From positions 1 through 64,000 of the forward strand of contig JAQURG010000005.1 of the NCBI GenBank assembly GCA_028715725.1: 64,000 nt of DNA, given 5' to 3'. The notes under the pieces are model-generated. The model did no database searches. It saw nothing but the letters and a program-made list of their open reading frames with translations, and was not told where the DNA came from. Below, one piece after another: positions 21,145 to 30,784 of this stretch. The position numbers and the translations under genes are program-made. Each line of letters starts with the position of its first letter. Position 1 is the first letter of the stretch. The DNA comes from Methylococcales bacterium. Lineage in GTDB: Bacteria > Pseudomonadota > Gammaproteobacteria > Methylococcales > Methylomonadaceae.

Positions 21145-21269
21145 AAAGGTTTGATAATATCGCAGTGTCCTGGGCAATCCGGAAGCATACCCATGGATAC
21201 TATATCACGTGAAAAAAACAGATGTTCGAGGTTAGTTAGAATTCCGGCCTCATCCATGCCAAAAATAGC

Positions 21270-21305
21270 CAGGCGAAACTTTTTAGAAAGCTTCGCCTGT
21301 TTTAT
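21270..21305. terminator. Bidirectional terminator hairpin
   Basis: CAGGCGAA and TTCGCCTG enclose an inner CTTT/AAAG stem with loop TTAG. A T run follows on the plus strand (GTTTTAT) and another on the minus strand (GGCTATTTTT). It separates the convergent secreted-protein gene and icd. Confidence 0.7.
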
Positions 21306-21308
21306 ACC

Positions 21309-22601
21309 TTATAAATTTTCAATCAATACGTCGGCAAATTCGCTGCACTTGACTTCTGTTGCATTATCCATCAAACGTGCAAAATCGTAGGTTACACGTT
21401 TACTCGCAATGGCGGCATCCATCGCGCTGATAATGGCGTCCGCCGCTTCTGACCAGCCCATATAACGCAGCATCATTTCACCCGACAGGATCAATGAACC
21501 GGGATTGACTTTATCCAGACCGGCATATTTGGGCGCAGTGCCGTGAGTGGCCTCAAAAACAGCCGTGCCTGTTTGATAATTGATATTGCCGCCGGGTGCG
21601 ATACCGATCCCTCCTACTTGCGCTGCCAGGGCATCGGATAAATAATCACCATTCAGGTTCAAGGTGGCGATTACGTCAAAGTCTTCAGGCCGCGTTAAAA
21701 CCTGTTGCAAGGCAATATCGGCAATGGCGTCTTTAATTAAAATACGTCCGCTTGCCAAGGCGTCTGCCTGTTCTTTATTGGCTGCGGCTTCACCTGATTG
21801 CGCACGGGCTTGTTCCCATTGCTGCCAGGTATAGGTTTGCCCGGCAAATTCATGTTCGGCAACGGCGTATGCCCAGTTACGGAATGCGCCTTCGGTGAAT
21901 TTCATAATATTGCCTTTGTGGACAATCGTCAGGCTTTTGCGTTTATTGGTCAGGGCATATTCAATGGCTGAACGTATCAAACGTTCCGTCCCTTCTTGTG
22001 ATACGGGCTTTATGCCTATGCCCGAAGTTTTGGGAAAGCGGATTTTACTGAACTGGGCGGGGAAGTTGTCTCGAAGTAATCGCATGAAAAGCTTATTATC
22101 GTCGCTGCCTTGGGCAAATTCCACCCCGGCATAAATATCTTCAGTATTTTCCCGGAAAATAACCATATCCACAGACTCCGGTTTTTTTACCGGTGATGGT
22201 ACGCCTTGAAACCATCTGATCGGACGCAGGCAAACATACATGTCCAGCAATTGCCGCAATGCCACGTTTAAAGACCGGATGCCGCCGCCTATGGGCGTCG
22301 TTAACGGGCCTTTAATGGATACCAGATAGTCCCGGCAGGCCTCTACCGTTTCATCCGGAAGCCAGGTATTGAATAGCGCATTGGCTTTTCCGCCGGCGTA
22401 AACTTCCAGCCAATGAATTTTCCTCTGCCCGGAATAAGCGTTTGCTACAGCCGCATCTAAAACACGAACGGTAGCGCGCCATATATCCGGCCCCGTTCCG
22501 TCGCCTTCAATAAAAGGAATAATAGGGTTATCAGGCACGACGAGTTTACCGTTTTGCATCGTGATGGGGCTGCCGTTGGGCGGTGGAGTGGGATTGGTCA
22601 T
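21309..22601 (-). CDS. icd: NADP-dependent isocitrate dehydrogenase
   Basis: The 430-residue protein matches the E. coli-type homodimeric Icd. It has [12 protein letters not shown] at the N terminus, the regulatory Ser in [27 protein letters not shown], and the coenzyme region [15 protein letters not shown] with the Lys-Tyr pair typical of NADP enzymes. It produces 2-oxoglutarate and NADPH in the TCA cycle. It is monocistronic, with a purine-rich site (AGGAG) upstream on its strand. Confidence 0.97.
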   Translation of the reverse strand: MTNPTPPPNGSPITMQNGKLVVPDNPIIPFIEGDGTGPDIWRATVRVLDAAVANAYSGQRKIHWLEVYAGGKANALFNTWLPDETVEACRDYLVSIKGPLTTPIGGGIRSLNVALRQLLDMYVCLRPIRWFQGVPSPVKKPESVDMVIFRENTEDIYAGVEFAQGSDDNKLFMRLLRDNFPAQFSKIRFPKTSGIGIKPVSQEGTERLIRSAIEYALTNKRKSLTIVHKGNIMKFTEGAFRNWAYAVAEHEFAGQTYTWQQWEQARAQSGEAAANKEQADALASGRILIKDAIADIALQQVLTRPEDFDVIATLNLNGDYLSDALAAQVGGIGIAPGGNINYQTGTAVFEATHGTAPKYAGLDKVNPGSLILSGEMMLRYMGWSEAADAIISAMDAAIASKRVTYDFARLMDNATEVKCSEFADVLIENL

Positions 22602-22973
22602 AAATAACTCCTGATAGATTGAAGGTATGCGTATCGTTGTTGATCAGGGAAAAGAGCCTTTACCATAGAGATATGGAAAAGCAGAATTGAAGTCCATCTA
22701 TTTTCCCGTCCATAACTGTATATATTTCCTCTCGATGTTTCTTCGACTTTACCCGCTATAATGAAAACCATTTTTAGGTAGGTACGAGGGCCAACATAAA
22801 GCCTCGTTGTTTTAACGGCTCATAGCGGTTTTGTATCATGGCAGTGAGATTCCAATTTAAGCTAATGCGGAAATATCGGCTTTCCGGCTTAAGTTTTTCT
22901 AACCATTAAAAATAGTCTATATAATACACACATTAATAAATATCAGTAACCTGTAGACAAGCACTCAAATAAA
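22602..22973. other. Divergent intergenic region between icd and ridA
   Basis: No gene is seen in these 372 bases. A predicted promoter for ridA lies at the right end (22897-22925). The rest shows no repeat or hairpin that stands out. Confidence 0.5.
22897..22925 (+). promoter_or_regulatory. Predicted promoter of ridA-recG
   Basis: A perfect TATAAT at 22920-22925 lies 48 bases before the ridA start. The -35 region TTCTAA at 22897-22902, 17 bases upstream, is a poor match. The call rests mainly on the -10. Confidence 0.4.
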
Positions 22974-23378
22974 ATGACCAAAGAAATCATTCAGACTCAT
23001 AAAGCACCCCAGGCAATCGGAACCTATTCACAAGCAGTCAAAGTCGACCATACGGTTTATCTATCGGGACAAATTCCTTTAGTGCCTGAAACCATGACGG
23101 TTATAGACGGCGATATTAGCGCTCAAACTACCCAGGTATTTAACAATTTAAAAGCAGTTGCGGAAGCCGCAGGTGGTGACCTGAGCGACATTGTTAAATT
23201 AAATGTTTTCTTAACCGATCTATCAAATTTTCCAATAGTCAACGACATTATGGGGCTTTATTTTCAAGAGCCTTACCCGGCGCGTGCCGCCGTTGGCGTC
23301 GCGGCTTTACCTAAAGCCGTCGGGGTGGAGATGGATGCCGTCATGTGCCTGAAACCACAGGAATATCCGGCCTCCTAA
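22974..23378 (+). CDS. ridA: RidA family enamine/imine deaminase
   Basis: The 134-residue protein has YjgF/RidA features: [13 protein letters not shown] with the substrate-binding Tyr, VYLSGQIPL, the conserved Asn in [14 protein letters not shown], and [20 protein letters not shown] with the catalytic Arg. RidA hydrolyses reactive 2-aminoacrylate-type intermediates. It is followed by recG on the same strand, a gene order common in gammaproteobacteria; spoT, the usual upstream neighbour, is not here. Confidence 0.95.
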   Translation: MTKEIIQTHKAPQAIGTYSQAVKVDHTVYLSGQIPLVPETMTVIDGDISAQTTQVFNNLKAVAEAAGGDLSDIVKLNVFLTDLSNFPIVNDIMGLYFQEPYPARAAVGVAALPKAVGVEMDAVMCLKPQEYPAS

Positions 23379-23476
23379 TCCTTAAAAATCAGCATATCAA
23401 TGAAGCGGATTGACATGGGTATACCCGGCTTATCCATGGGATCAGTTTGGGTATTCTGCTGATTTAACATTTGTGC

Positions 23477-25558
23477 ATGAATTATCTTAATCAACCGGTC
23501 GGAAAGTTAACGGGCATAGGCGCCCAAACAGTAAATCGCCTGAAAAGGCTCGGTATTTGCGTTATTCAGGATCTTATTTTTCACTTGCCCCTCCGCTATG
23601 AAGACCGGACGCAGGTTTACCCCATAGGTGCTTTGAGGGTGGGCATGACCGCGCTAATCCGCGGTAGAGTTGAGTTTATTGATATTTTATCCAAAGGGCG
23701 GAAAAGTCTGATTTGTAAAATCAGTGATGGCACCGGTTTTATCTCACTCAAATTTTTTCATTTCAGCGCCAATCAGCACAATACGCTGAAGCCCGGAACA
23801 TTAATCAGCTGTTTTGCCGAAGTACGGCAGGGTTTTGCCGGGCTGGAAATGATTCACCCTGATTATCAGGTGATTTCAAACCCTGATGCTCCTGTTACAG
23901 AAAGCCGCTTGACTCCGGTTTATCCACTAACCGAAGGTCTCAGCCAAAATACACTAAGGAAGGCGATAAAGCAGGCGCTCAGTCTCTGTAAAAGTAAACC
24001 TGAGTTATTAGTAGACTGGATTCCCGAATCCATTTTAAAACAATACCATTACCCGTCCTTAGCGGATGCGATACAAACCTTGCATGCTCCTGATGAATCC
24101 ATTTCCATGGAAGCATTACAAAACGGCAGCGTACCAGCGCTAAAGAGGCTGGCATTTGAAGAACTGCTGGCTCATCATCTGAGTCTGCGGAAAATCAAAA
24201 ACAAGGCCAAGGTCTGGCAGGCGCCTGAATTTACCGGTGATAAAACCATCACGAAGCAGTTCCTGGACTCTTTGTCTTTCAAGCTGACCGGCGCACAACA
24301 ACGCGTCATTGCAGAAATTGAAGCGGATTGCCGCCAGCGTCATCCCATGATGCGGCTGGTTCAGGGCGATGTTGGCTCAGGCAAAACCATTATTTCCGCC
24401 TATGCGGCATTACTGGCGTTAACGGCAGGTTATCAGGTCGCGGTCATGGCGCCCACGGAATTATTGGCGGAACAGCATAAACGAAATTTTGATGCATGGT
24501 TTGAAGGTTTTCAGACTAAAGTAGTGTTTTTAACCGGCCAGTTGAAAGGCAATGCCCGTAAAGAGCTTTTACAAAGCCTGGCCGATGGCTCATCGGGTAT
24601 TATCATCGGCACTCATGCCTTGTTTCAGGAGGGTGTAAATTTTCATCGGCTGGGTTTGATCATTATTGATGAACAACATCGTTTCGGCGTTCATCAGCGG
24701 CTGGCGCTGAGAGAAAAGGGCCAACAGGCCGGCATCAGGCCGCATCAATTGGTGATGACGGCCACCCCGATTCCCCGCACCCTGGCGATGCTGCAGTATT
24801 CCGATCTGGATATTTCTATTATTGATGAACTGCCGCCCGGCAGAAAGCCCATTGTGACCAGCGTAATCCCTGCAGAACGCCGCGCCGAAGTTATCGACAG
24901 AATTAACCATTGGGTCGCTAAAAAAAGGCAGGTTTACTGGGTGTGTACGCTAATAGAAGAGTCAGAAGTTTTACAATGCGAAGCCGCTGAAAAAACGGCT
25001 GAATTATTAACCCGTTCATTGCCTGATGTGCGTGTCGCCCTGATTCACGGACGTATGAAAAGCGCAGAAAAAGATGCCGTCATGCAGGCATTTAAAAATT
25101 ATCAGATTGATTTGCTGGTCGCCACCACGGTGATTGAAGTCGGTGTCGATGTGCCCGACGCGAGTTTAATGATTATCGAAAATCCGGAGCGGTTGGGACT
25201 TTCTCAACTGCATCAATTACGCGGACGGGTGGGGCGAGGGGAGGGGGACAGTTACTGTTTGCTGATGTATCAATCGCCGTTATCGGATACGGCCCGTCAG
25301 CGCCTGGGTATTTTAAGAGACAGTAATGACGGTTTTGTTATTGCCGAGAAAGACCTGCAATTACGCGGGCCGGGTGAGGTGATGGGTACGCGCCAAACCG
25401 GGCAGATGCACTTCAGAATTGCTGATTTAGCCAGAGATGCCGACTTGCTGGATAATATTCAGCAGGCAGGCGATCAATTTTTCACTGAAGCGCCCCAAGC
25501 CATACAGCCGTTATGTGACCGTTGGCTGGGCACAGCCACAGAATATTCCGAGGTTTAG
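23477..25558 (+). CDS. recG: ATP-dependent DNA helicase RecG
   Basis: The 693-residue protein has the N-terminal wedge/OB domain (about 10-200), helicase motif I LVQGDVGSGKTI, motif II IIDEQHRFGVHQR, motif III TATPIPRTL, motif V ATTVIEVGVDVP and motif VI QLRGRVGRGEGDSY. RecG remodels stalled replication forks and Holliday junctions. The ATG at 23477 is preferred over the TTG at 23471. It is followed by ubiC after 6 bases. Confidence 0.97.
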   Translation: MNYLNQPVGKLTGIGAQTVNRLKRLGICVIQDLIFHLPLRYEDRTQVYPIGALRVGMTALIRGRVEFIDILSKGRKSLICKISDGTGFISLKFFHFSANQHNTLKPGTLISCFAEVRQGFAGLEMIHPDYQVISNPDAPVTESRLTPVYPLTEGLSQNTLRKAIKQALSLCKSKPELLVDWIPESILKQYHYPSLADAIQTLHAPDESISMEALQNGSVPALKRLAFEELLAHHLSLRKIKNKAKVWQAPEFTGDKTITKQFLDSLSFKLTGAQQRVIAEIEADCRQRHPMMRLVQGDVGSGKTIISAYAALLALTAGYQVAVMAPTELLAEQHKRNFDAWFEGFQTKVVFLTGQLKGNARKELLQSLADGSSGIIIGTHALFQEGVNFHRLGLIIIDEQHRFGVHQRLALREKGQQAGIRPHQLVMTATPIPRTLAMLQYSDLDISIIDELPPGRKPIVTSVIPAERRAEVIDRINHWVAKKRQVYWVCTLIEESEVLQCEAAEKTAELLTRSLPDVRVALIHGRMKSAEKDAVMQAFKNYQIDLLVATTVIEVGVDVPDASLMIIENPERLGLSQLHQLRGRVGRGEGDSYCLLMYQSPLSDTARQRLGILRDSNDGFVIAEKDLQLRGPGEVMGTRQTGQMHFRIADLARDADLLDNIQQAGDQFFTEAPQAIQPLCDRWLGTATEYSEV

Positions 25559-25564
25559 CTCAAT

Positions 25565-26125
25565 TTGACCAGTAAAAGCTTTTTATTTAACCGCGAACCG
25601 TTATGGCTGGAAAATCGTCAAGGTCTGCGTCATAAACTGCCCGATAACGTTCAATCGTGGGCTTATGAATCAGGTTCGCTAACCCGGCGCTTGCGCAGCT
25701 TTTATGGTGACGCCGTTGCGGTTAAAATTCTGCTTCAGCGCTGGCATAAGCCTTTTTTAAGTGAGCGGCGCTTGCTTAAACTTTCCGAGCGCCAGTACAG
25801 CCTGATTCGTGAGGTTTTGCTTTATGCCAACGACAAGCCACTGGTTCTGGCAAGAACCATAATTCCGGCGGCAACAATCAAGGCGACACAAAATAATTTA
25901 TCTCATTTAGGTAACCGTCCATTGGGTGAAATTATCTTTTCATATCCCAAGCTGGAACGGATGGCTATGGATGTCACCTTGATTAAGCCATTCGCTTGGA
26001 CGCAGTCGGTGCTTGCTGAAACCGCTATTGACCAGCCGGTATGGGGCAGAAGAACGGTCTATGCAATCGCCCACAAGCAGATGCTGGTCAGTGAGTTTTT
26101 TTTACCGGATGTTTTGGATATTTAG
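25565..26125 (+). CDS. ubiC: Chorismate pyruvate-lyase
   Basis: The 186-residue protein fits UbiC, which converts chorismate to 4-hydroxybenzoate for ubiquinone. Visible family features are the ESGSLTRRLR motif near residue 36, LARTIIP near residue 97 and LGNRPLGEIIF near residue 118, with a C-terminal Glu in VSEFFLPD. The start is TTG at 25565, 6 bases after the recG stop; no better start agrees with the homology. It likely is cotranscribed with recG. Confidence 0.88.
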   Translation: MTSKSFLFNREPLWLENRQGLRHKLPDNVQSWAYESGSLTRRLRSFYGDAVAVKILLQRWHKPFLSERRLLKLSERQYSLIREVLLYANDKPLVLARTIIPAATIKATQNNLSHLGNRPLGEIIFSYPKLERMAMDVTLIKPFAWTQSVLAETAIDQPVWGRRTVYAIAHKQMLVSEFFLPDVLDI

Positions 26126-26275
26126 ACGGCCGTTTTATGGAAGCAGGAATGGTACTCTGGAAGCTGAATGCAATGCATTATTCGATAATGCGCCGAGGCA
26201 TATTTCACAAAAAAAATATGATTTAACATGGCCGGAAGGTCCAGAAAGCATTTGCCTCTGTACCTGTTTTTCCTT

Positions 26276-26310
26276 CTGTCATAAAAAGGTAACAGGCGTT
26301 TTGCTACAAT
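26276..26310 (+). promoter_or_regulatory. Possible Pho box and promoter of phoBR
   Basis: CTGTCATAAAA at 26276-26286 equals one full Pho box repeat, and the second half (AGGTAAC) is degenerate. TACAAT, a good -10, follows at 26305-26310, 11 bases after the box, where a PhoB-activated promoter would have it. The phoB ATG is 26 bases further. This fits PhoB autoregulation but only half of the box is convincing. Confidence 0.4.
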
Positions 26311-26336
26311 GACCATTTTCATTTTACTTAACTATT

Positions 26337-27029
26337 ATGTCTAATTTTAATATTCTCGTTGTTGAAGATGAAGACGCTATCAGAAGAATGTTAATGATGG
26401 TTCTTGAGCAGGCGGGCTTTATGCCGATTGCAGCCGCCGATGCGGAAGAGGCGCAGAGAGCTATGGATGAAACTTTGCCGGATTTGATCTTGCTGGACTG
26501 GATGCTGCCGGGAATCAGCGGTGTCGAATGGGCACGGCGCCTGAAAAAAGAGCCGATATACCGTGAATTGCCCATTATCCTGCTGACGGCGCGCGGTGAG
26601 GAAGAGGATAAAGTTAAAGGCCTTGAGATTGGTGCCGATGATTATATGACTAAACCCTTTTCACCCAAGGAATTGATAGCGCGTATCCGTGCAGTATTGC
26701 GCAGAAGCGGAAAAATACAAGGTCAGGCGCAAATTGTGCTTGGTGATCTGGTGCTGGATACTGAACAGCACAGGCTCAGTATCAGGGACAAGCAATTGGA
26801 AGTAAGCCCCACCGAGTTCAGGTTAATGCAGTTCTTTATGACACATCCGGATAAAGTCTACAGCCGCACCCAATTGCTGGATCAGGTTTGGGGGCGCAGT
26901 GTATATATAGAAGAGCGTACGATTGATGTGCATATTCGCCGCTTGAGAAAAATTCTCGGTGAATATGGCAGGGAAGATCTGGTGCAAACTGTGCGTGGTT
27001 TCGGTTACCGGTTTTCACTGGCAGGTTGA
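26337..27029 (+). CDS. phoB: Phosphate regulon response regulator PhoB
   Basis: The 230-residue OmpR-family regulator has a receiver domain with Asp54 in LILLDWMLPG and Lys in MTKPFSPKEL, and a C-terminal winged helix with RTQLLDQVWGRSVYIEERTI and VQTVRGFGYRF. The sequence resembles PhoB closely, and the next gene is a PhoR-like kinase overlapping it. PhoB activates phosphate-starvation genes. Confidence 0.92.
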   Translation: MSNFNILVVEDEDAIRRMLMMVLEQAGFMPIAAADAEEAQRAMDETLPDLILLDWMLPGISGVEWARRLKKEPIYRELPIILLTARGEEEDKVKGLEIGADDYMTKPFSPKELIARIRAVLRRSGKIQGQAQIVLGDLVLDTEQHRLSIRDKQLEVSPTEFRLMQFFMTHPDKVYSRTQLLDQVWGRSVYIEERTIDVHIRRLRKILGEYGREDLVQTVRGFGYRFSLAG

Positions 27030-27034
27030 GTCGT

Positions 27035-28309
27035 ATGGGTGTTTGGCAAAAAGAAATAGTGACTGTGCTTTTGCTGTTATCGGCAATTGCGGTTGTAGGT
27101 GGAATTACCGGATATTTTCTTCCCTTGCTGTTCATGCTGATGTTCGGCATTTTAATGTATCAGATTATTCAGATCAGCCGTTTTGAAAAGTGGATAAGTG
27201 CGGGAGGAAGACGCAAATATCCTAAAACATCCGGTATCTGGGAAGAAATTTATTGCCATGTTTATCGCACTAAAAAGAATGAAAAACGCCGGAAAAAGAA
27301 GCTGAGTAAAATACTTGACCAGTTTCGACAGTCAACAGAGGCTTTGCCTGACGCCTCTGTTGTTTTGGGCGTCTATGATGAAATCGAATGGGCGAACAAA
27401 GCCGCAAGAGATGTTTTGGGTTTGCAGCAATCCGATAAAGGTCAGCGGATTCCCAACCTTATTCGTTTTCCCGAGTTTATCCGTTATCTCAAATCCGGGA
27501 ATTATAAAGAATCAATAATTTTACCGTCGCCTGTTGATAATCGCATTACGCTGGAAGTAAGAGTTGTGCCCTACGGCGCCGGGTTGCGTTTGTTACTGGC
27601 GCAGGATGTCACACAACTGAAAAAAATGGAGCGGATGCGCAAGGATTTCGTCGCGAATGTCTCGCACGAGCTCAGAACACCGTTGACGGTACTAAAAGGC
27701 TATCTGGAAACATTGCAGGACATGGATGACGGTCATTCGCCGTTATTGACCGATTCGTTCCAGCAAATGCAGGGGCAAACTGAGCGTATGCAGCATCTTA
27801 TTGATGATTTGTTATTGTTAACGCGGCTCGAAACGCAACAGAAAAAATCACAGTGTGTTGATGTTCCTGCTTTATTGCAACAGATTTGCAAGGAAGGCGA
27901 CGCTCTGGAAAATACGCTTGCGCGCATCCAGTTAGATCTGGAAACGACTGCGCACATTGTGGGTGATGAACAGGAACTGCGCAGCGCATTCACTAATTTA
28001 TTAGGCAATGCCCTCAAATATTCGCCGGACTATTCGCCGGTAAAAGCTCGCTGGTATCAGGATAAAGAATCTGTCGTGCTGGCTATTGAAGATCAGGGTG
28101 AAGGCCTTGCAAAAGCCGAAATTCCGAGAGTCACAGAGCGTTTTTACCGGGTCGAAACCAAACGTCTTAAAAAAGTGAACGGAACCGGATTGGGTTTGGC
28201 TATCGTCAAACACGTGCTAATGCGCCACGATGCCCGGTTGAATATCACCAGCGAATTGGGCAAAGGCAGTTGTTTCAGCTGTCATTTTCCTATTAACCGC
28301 ATGTGCTAA
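27035..28309 (+). CDS. phoR: Phosphate regulon sensor kinase PhoR
   Basis: The 424-residue kinase has two closely spaced N-terminal membrane segments (about 8-46), a basic linker, a PAS domain (about 95-185), a HisKA domain with VSHELRTPLTVLKGYLE, and HATPase_c with NLLGNALKYS, EDQGEG and GTGLGLAIV. This is the PhoR architecture, with no large periplasmic domain. The ATG at 27035 is preferred; a TTG at 27026 would overlap the phoB stop. Confidence 0.92.
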   Translation: MGVWQKEIVTVLLLLSAIAVVGGITGYFLPLLFMLMFGILMYQIIQISRFEKWISAGGRRKYPKTSGIWEEIYCHVYRTKKNEKRRKKKLSKILDQFRQSTEALPDASVVLGVYDEIEWANKAARDVLGLQQSDKGQRIPNLIRFPEFIRYLKSGNYKESIILPSPVDNRITLEVRVVPYGAGLRLLLAQDVTQLKKMERMRKDFVANVSHELRTPLTVLKGYLETLQDMDDGHSPLLTDSFQQMQGQTERMQHLIDDLLLLTRLETQQKKSQCVDVPALLQQICKEGDALENTLARIQLDLETTAHIVGDEQELRSAFTNLLGNALKYSPDYSPVKARWYQDKESVVLAIEDQGEGLAKAEIPRVTERFYRVETKRLKKVNGTGLGLAIVKHVLMRHDARLNITSELGKGSCFSCHFPINRMC

Positions 28310-28349
28310 GCCTACATGCATGATTGCTGGATTAGCGCTTGTGAATTCG

Positions 28350-28378
28350 GGTTTTAACCGCAATGCGCGGCTAAAACC
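28350..28378. terminator. Hairpin between convergent phoR and lysS
   Basis: GGTTTTA-a-CCGC pairs with GCGG-c-TAAAACC around a 5-base loop. No strong T run follows on either strand, so terminator function is only suggested by the position between convergent genes. Confidence 0.4.
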
Positions 28379-28398
28379 ATCTTAACGGAGGTAAGGAC

Positions 28399-29898
28399 TT
28401 AACCCTTGGGCCTCATATGCGGAAATAGCAGCACATCACGAATTGACGGCGCGTCAGTAAATAGCATGACCAAGCGGTCGATGCCTATGCCTTCACCGGC
28501 CGTAGGCGGCATTCCGTGTTCCAGCGCAGTGATATAATCCGCATCAAAGTGCATGGCTTCTTCATCACCCGCCTCTTTTTCTTCAACCTGCTTCTGGAAG
28601 CGCGCCGCCTGATCTTCAGCATCATTAAGCTCGGTAAAACCATTGGCAATTTCCCGGCCGCCGACAAAGAACTCAAAGCGGTCCGTCACAAGCGGATCAT
28701 CATCATTGCGCCGTGCCAGCGGCGATACTTCAACCGGATAAGCGGTAATGAAAGTGGGGTTCATCAAGCGGCTTTCAACGGTTTTTTCAAAAATTTCAAT
28801 TTGTATTTTACCCAATCCGTAACCCTCTTTAACCGGAATGTGGAGATCTCTAGCCACTGCCGCGGCAGACGCGCGGTTAGCAATGTCGCCGGCTTTAAGA
28901 TTCGGATTAAAGCGCAAAATCGAATCAAAGACTGTCATTCGATCAAACGGCCTGCCAAAATCGTATTGCTCTCCTTGATAGGTAATGACTGTTTGTCCTA
29001 TAACATCTTCCGCCAAACCGCGCAACATCGCTTCAGTCAATTCCATCAAATCCTGATATTCCGCGTAAGCCTGATAAAACTCCAGCATCGTAAATTCAGG
29101 GTTATGGCGGGTAGATAGACCTTCATTTCTAAAGTTACGGTTAATTTCAAACACCCGCTCAAAACCGCCGACTACCAGCCGTTTCAAATAAAGCTCGGGG
29201 GCGATACGCAGATAAAGTCCCATATCCAGCGCATTATGATGGGTAGTGAAAGGACGCGCGGTAGCTCCACCCGGAATCGTCTGCATCATCGGCGTTTCCA
29301 CTTCCAGAAACTTGCGTTCGATCAGGAACTGGCGAATATAAGCGACAACTTTGGAACGGATCAGGAAAGTATTGCGCGATTGCTCGCTCATGATCAAGTC
29401 CAGATAACGCTGGCGGTATTTGATTTCCTGATCGGCAATGCCGTGGAATTTTTCCGGCAAGGGACGCAAGGATTTGGTCAGCAGCCTGACATCATCGACC
29501 TTGACGCTGAGTTCGCCGGTCTGGGTTTTGAACAGAACACCTTCCGCGCCGATGATATCGCCGATATCCCATTTTTTGAACTGTTCATTATAGAAACCTT
29601 CCGCCAATGCATCGCGGGTGACGTAAAGCTGTATTTTGCCGGACATGTCCTGAATATGGCAGAAGCTGGCTTTACCCATCACGCGCCGCGTCATGATGCG
29701 GCCCGCCAGTTTTACGCGCAACGGTTCGGCTTCCAGTTCTTCCTTGGACTTTTCGCTGTATTCGGCTAACAGTTCACCGGCCACGACATTGCGGCGAAAA
29801 TCAGTAGGAAAGGCGATGCCGCCGTTTTTACGCAGCTCGTTTAATTTGCTGCGGCGTTGTCTGATCTGTTCTTGTTCGTCTTGTTGGATTTCTGACAT
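28399..29898 (-). CDS. lysS: Lysyl-tRNA synthetase, class II
   Basis: The 499-residue protein has the N-terminal OB-fold anticodon-binding domain (about 60-165, [11 protein letters not shown]) and class II motifs: motif 2 in [15 protein letters not shown] and motif 3 in [14 protein letters not shown]. It charges tRNA-Lys. lysS normally follows prfB directly in gammaproteobacteria; here two foreign-looking genes lie between them, all four on the minus strand. Confidence 0.97.
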   Translation of the reverse strand: MSEIQQDEQEQIRQRRSKLNELRKNGGIAFPTDFRRNVVAGELLAEYSEKSKEELEAEPLRVKLAGRIMTRRVMGKASFCHIQDMSGKIQLYVTRDALAEGFYNEQFKKWDIGDIIGAEGVLFKTQTGELSVKVDDVRLLTKSLRPLPEKFHGIADQEIKYRQRYLDLIMSEQSRNTFLIRSKVVAYIRQFLIERKFLEVETPMMQTIPGGATARPFTTHHNALDMGLYLRIAPELYLKRLVVGGFERVFEINRNFRNEGLSTRHNPEFTMLEFYQAYAEYQDLMELTEAMLRGLAEDVIGQTVITYQGEQYDFGRPFDRMTVFDSILRFNPNLKAGDIANRASAAAVARDLHIPVKEGYGLGKIQIEIFEKTVESRLMNPTFITAYPVEVSPLARRNDDDPLVTDRFEFFVGGREIANGFTELNDAEDQAARFQKQVEEKEAGDEEAMHFDADYITALEHGMPPTAGEGIGIDRLVMLFTDAPSIRDVLLFPHMRPKG

Positions 29899-29938
29899 GG
29901 TTTTTAATTTAAGTTTTAAAGAGTAACACTAACTAATG

Positions 29939-30784
29939 TTAAAAAAGTGATAATTGTTCAGGCAAGGAATCAATAGGTGGATAAAAAACGCCAATAATGA
30001 CAAAAGGATTCGGAGCTCTACCATGAAATTGCCGCGTTGTACCTAAAAACAAATGAATATCTTTAGTTAAAAACATATCAAAATATTTTAATTTAACTTT
30101 TTCAACAGCTAATTTTTCATCATTATCACTAGACTTTAAGCAATTCCAGTACAGCATCCCAATTTCCCAATCTTCAATCATTAACGTAGATTCCTTTCCA
30201 GAATCATCCAGGAATTTGTAAGAAAACTTATATGGTAGTTTATCTACCCTAGAAAACTCCTTTTGCACTTCATCTTCTTGCTGTAAATCAAAGAGGGAAA
30301 ATTGTTTAGATTGTTCTTTTAGATGCTCAAGAGAGTCAGCATCCCATTCACGTTCTACTTCTTTAACAATAAAATCGATAATTTTTTTCGGTTTAAAAAT
30401 GGCTAAAGATAACTTGTTAGAATTAGCTTTAGAAATCAATTCGGCCAAATTAGTGTAAATAGGATTTTTATCGAATAAGATAGATTTTCTTGCTTGCCAT
30501 GCTTTCCTTGTATCTACAACTGGTCCAATTAACTTTATTGCATCTGGATCAATGACTCTATAGCTTTCAGGTCGCGGATCACTCTTATTTTTGACTAATG
30601 ACAATTCTATCCACTGATATTTTTTATATCGGTTTTCATAATCTAATTTTCTAAAAGGTAATGGATAAATCCTTACCCAACTACCATCATCTAAAATGCC
30701 CGCTGTACAAACTAATTCATCATATTTTTTTGAAAGTGTCGGGTACGTTTTTACTACAATGAAAACTCTGCGTTTTTTGCTCAT
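29939..30784 (-). CDS. Uncharacterised protein paired with DUF488 gene
   Basis: The 281-residue protein has no domain I can name. It begins MSKKRRVFIVVKTYPTLSKK, then CTAGILDDGSWVRIYPLPFR, which reads like a small beta-barrel or nucleic-acid-related fold, and ends in a conserved-looking segment FLGTTRQFHGRAPNPFVIIG. It is AT-rich compared with lysS and prfB. Its start overlaps the stop of the upstream DUF488 gene by 4 bases (ATGA), so the two are translationally coupled and probably act together. A nucleic acid or defence role is a guess. Confidence 0.6.
   Translation of the reverse strand: MSKKRRVFIVVKTYPTLSKKYDELVCTAGILDDGSWVRIYPLPFRKLDYENRYKKYQWIELSLVKNKSDPRPESYRVIDPDAIKLIGPVVDTRKAWQARKSILFDKNPIYTNLAELISKANSNKLSLAIFKPKKIIDFIVKEVEREWDADSLEHLKEQSKQFSLFDLQQEDEVQKEFSRVDKLPYKFSYKFLDDSGKESTLMIEDWEIGMLYWNCLKSSDNDEKLAVEKVKLKYFDMFLTKDIHLFLGTTRQFHGRAPNPFVIIGVFYPPIDSLPEQLSLF

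Noticed and set aside
26013..26312. 99-codon plus-strand frame after ubiC
   Set aside because: Its first third is a shadow of ubiC and the rest has no protein-like features; it overlaps the probable phoB promoter.
28516..29118. A 200-codon open frame on the plus strand inside lysS
   Set aside because: It lies antisense to a fully conserved lysS, has no recognisable domain and follows codon-position bias of the real gene.
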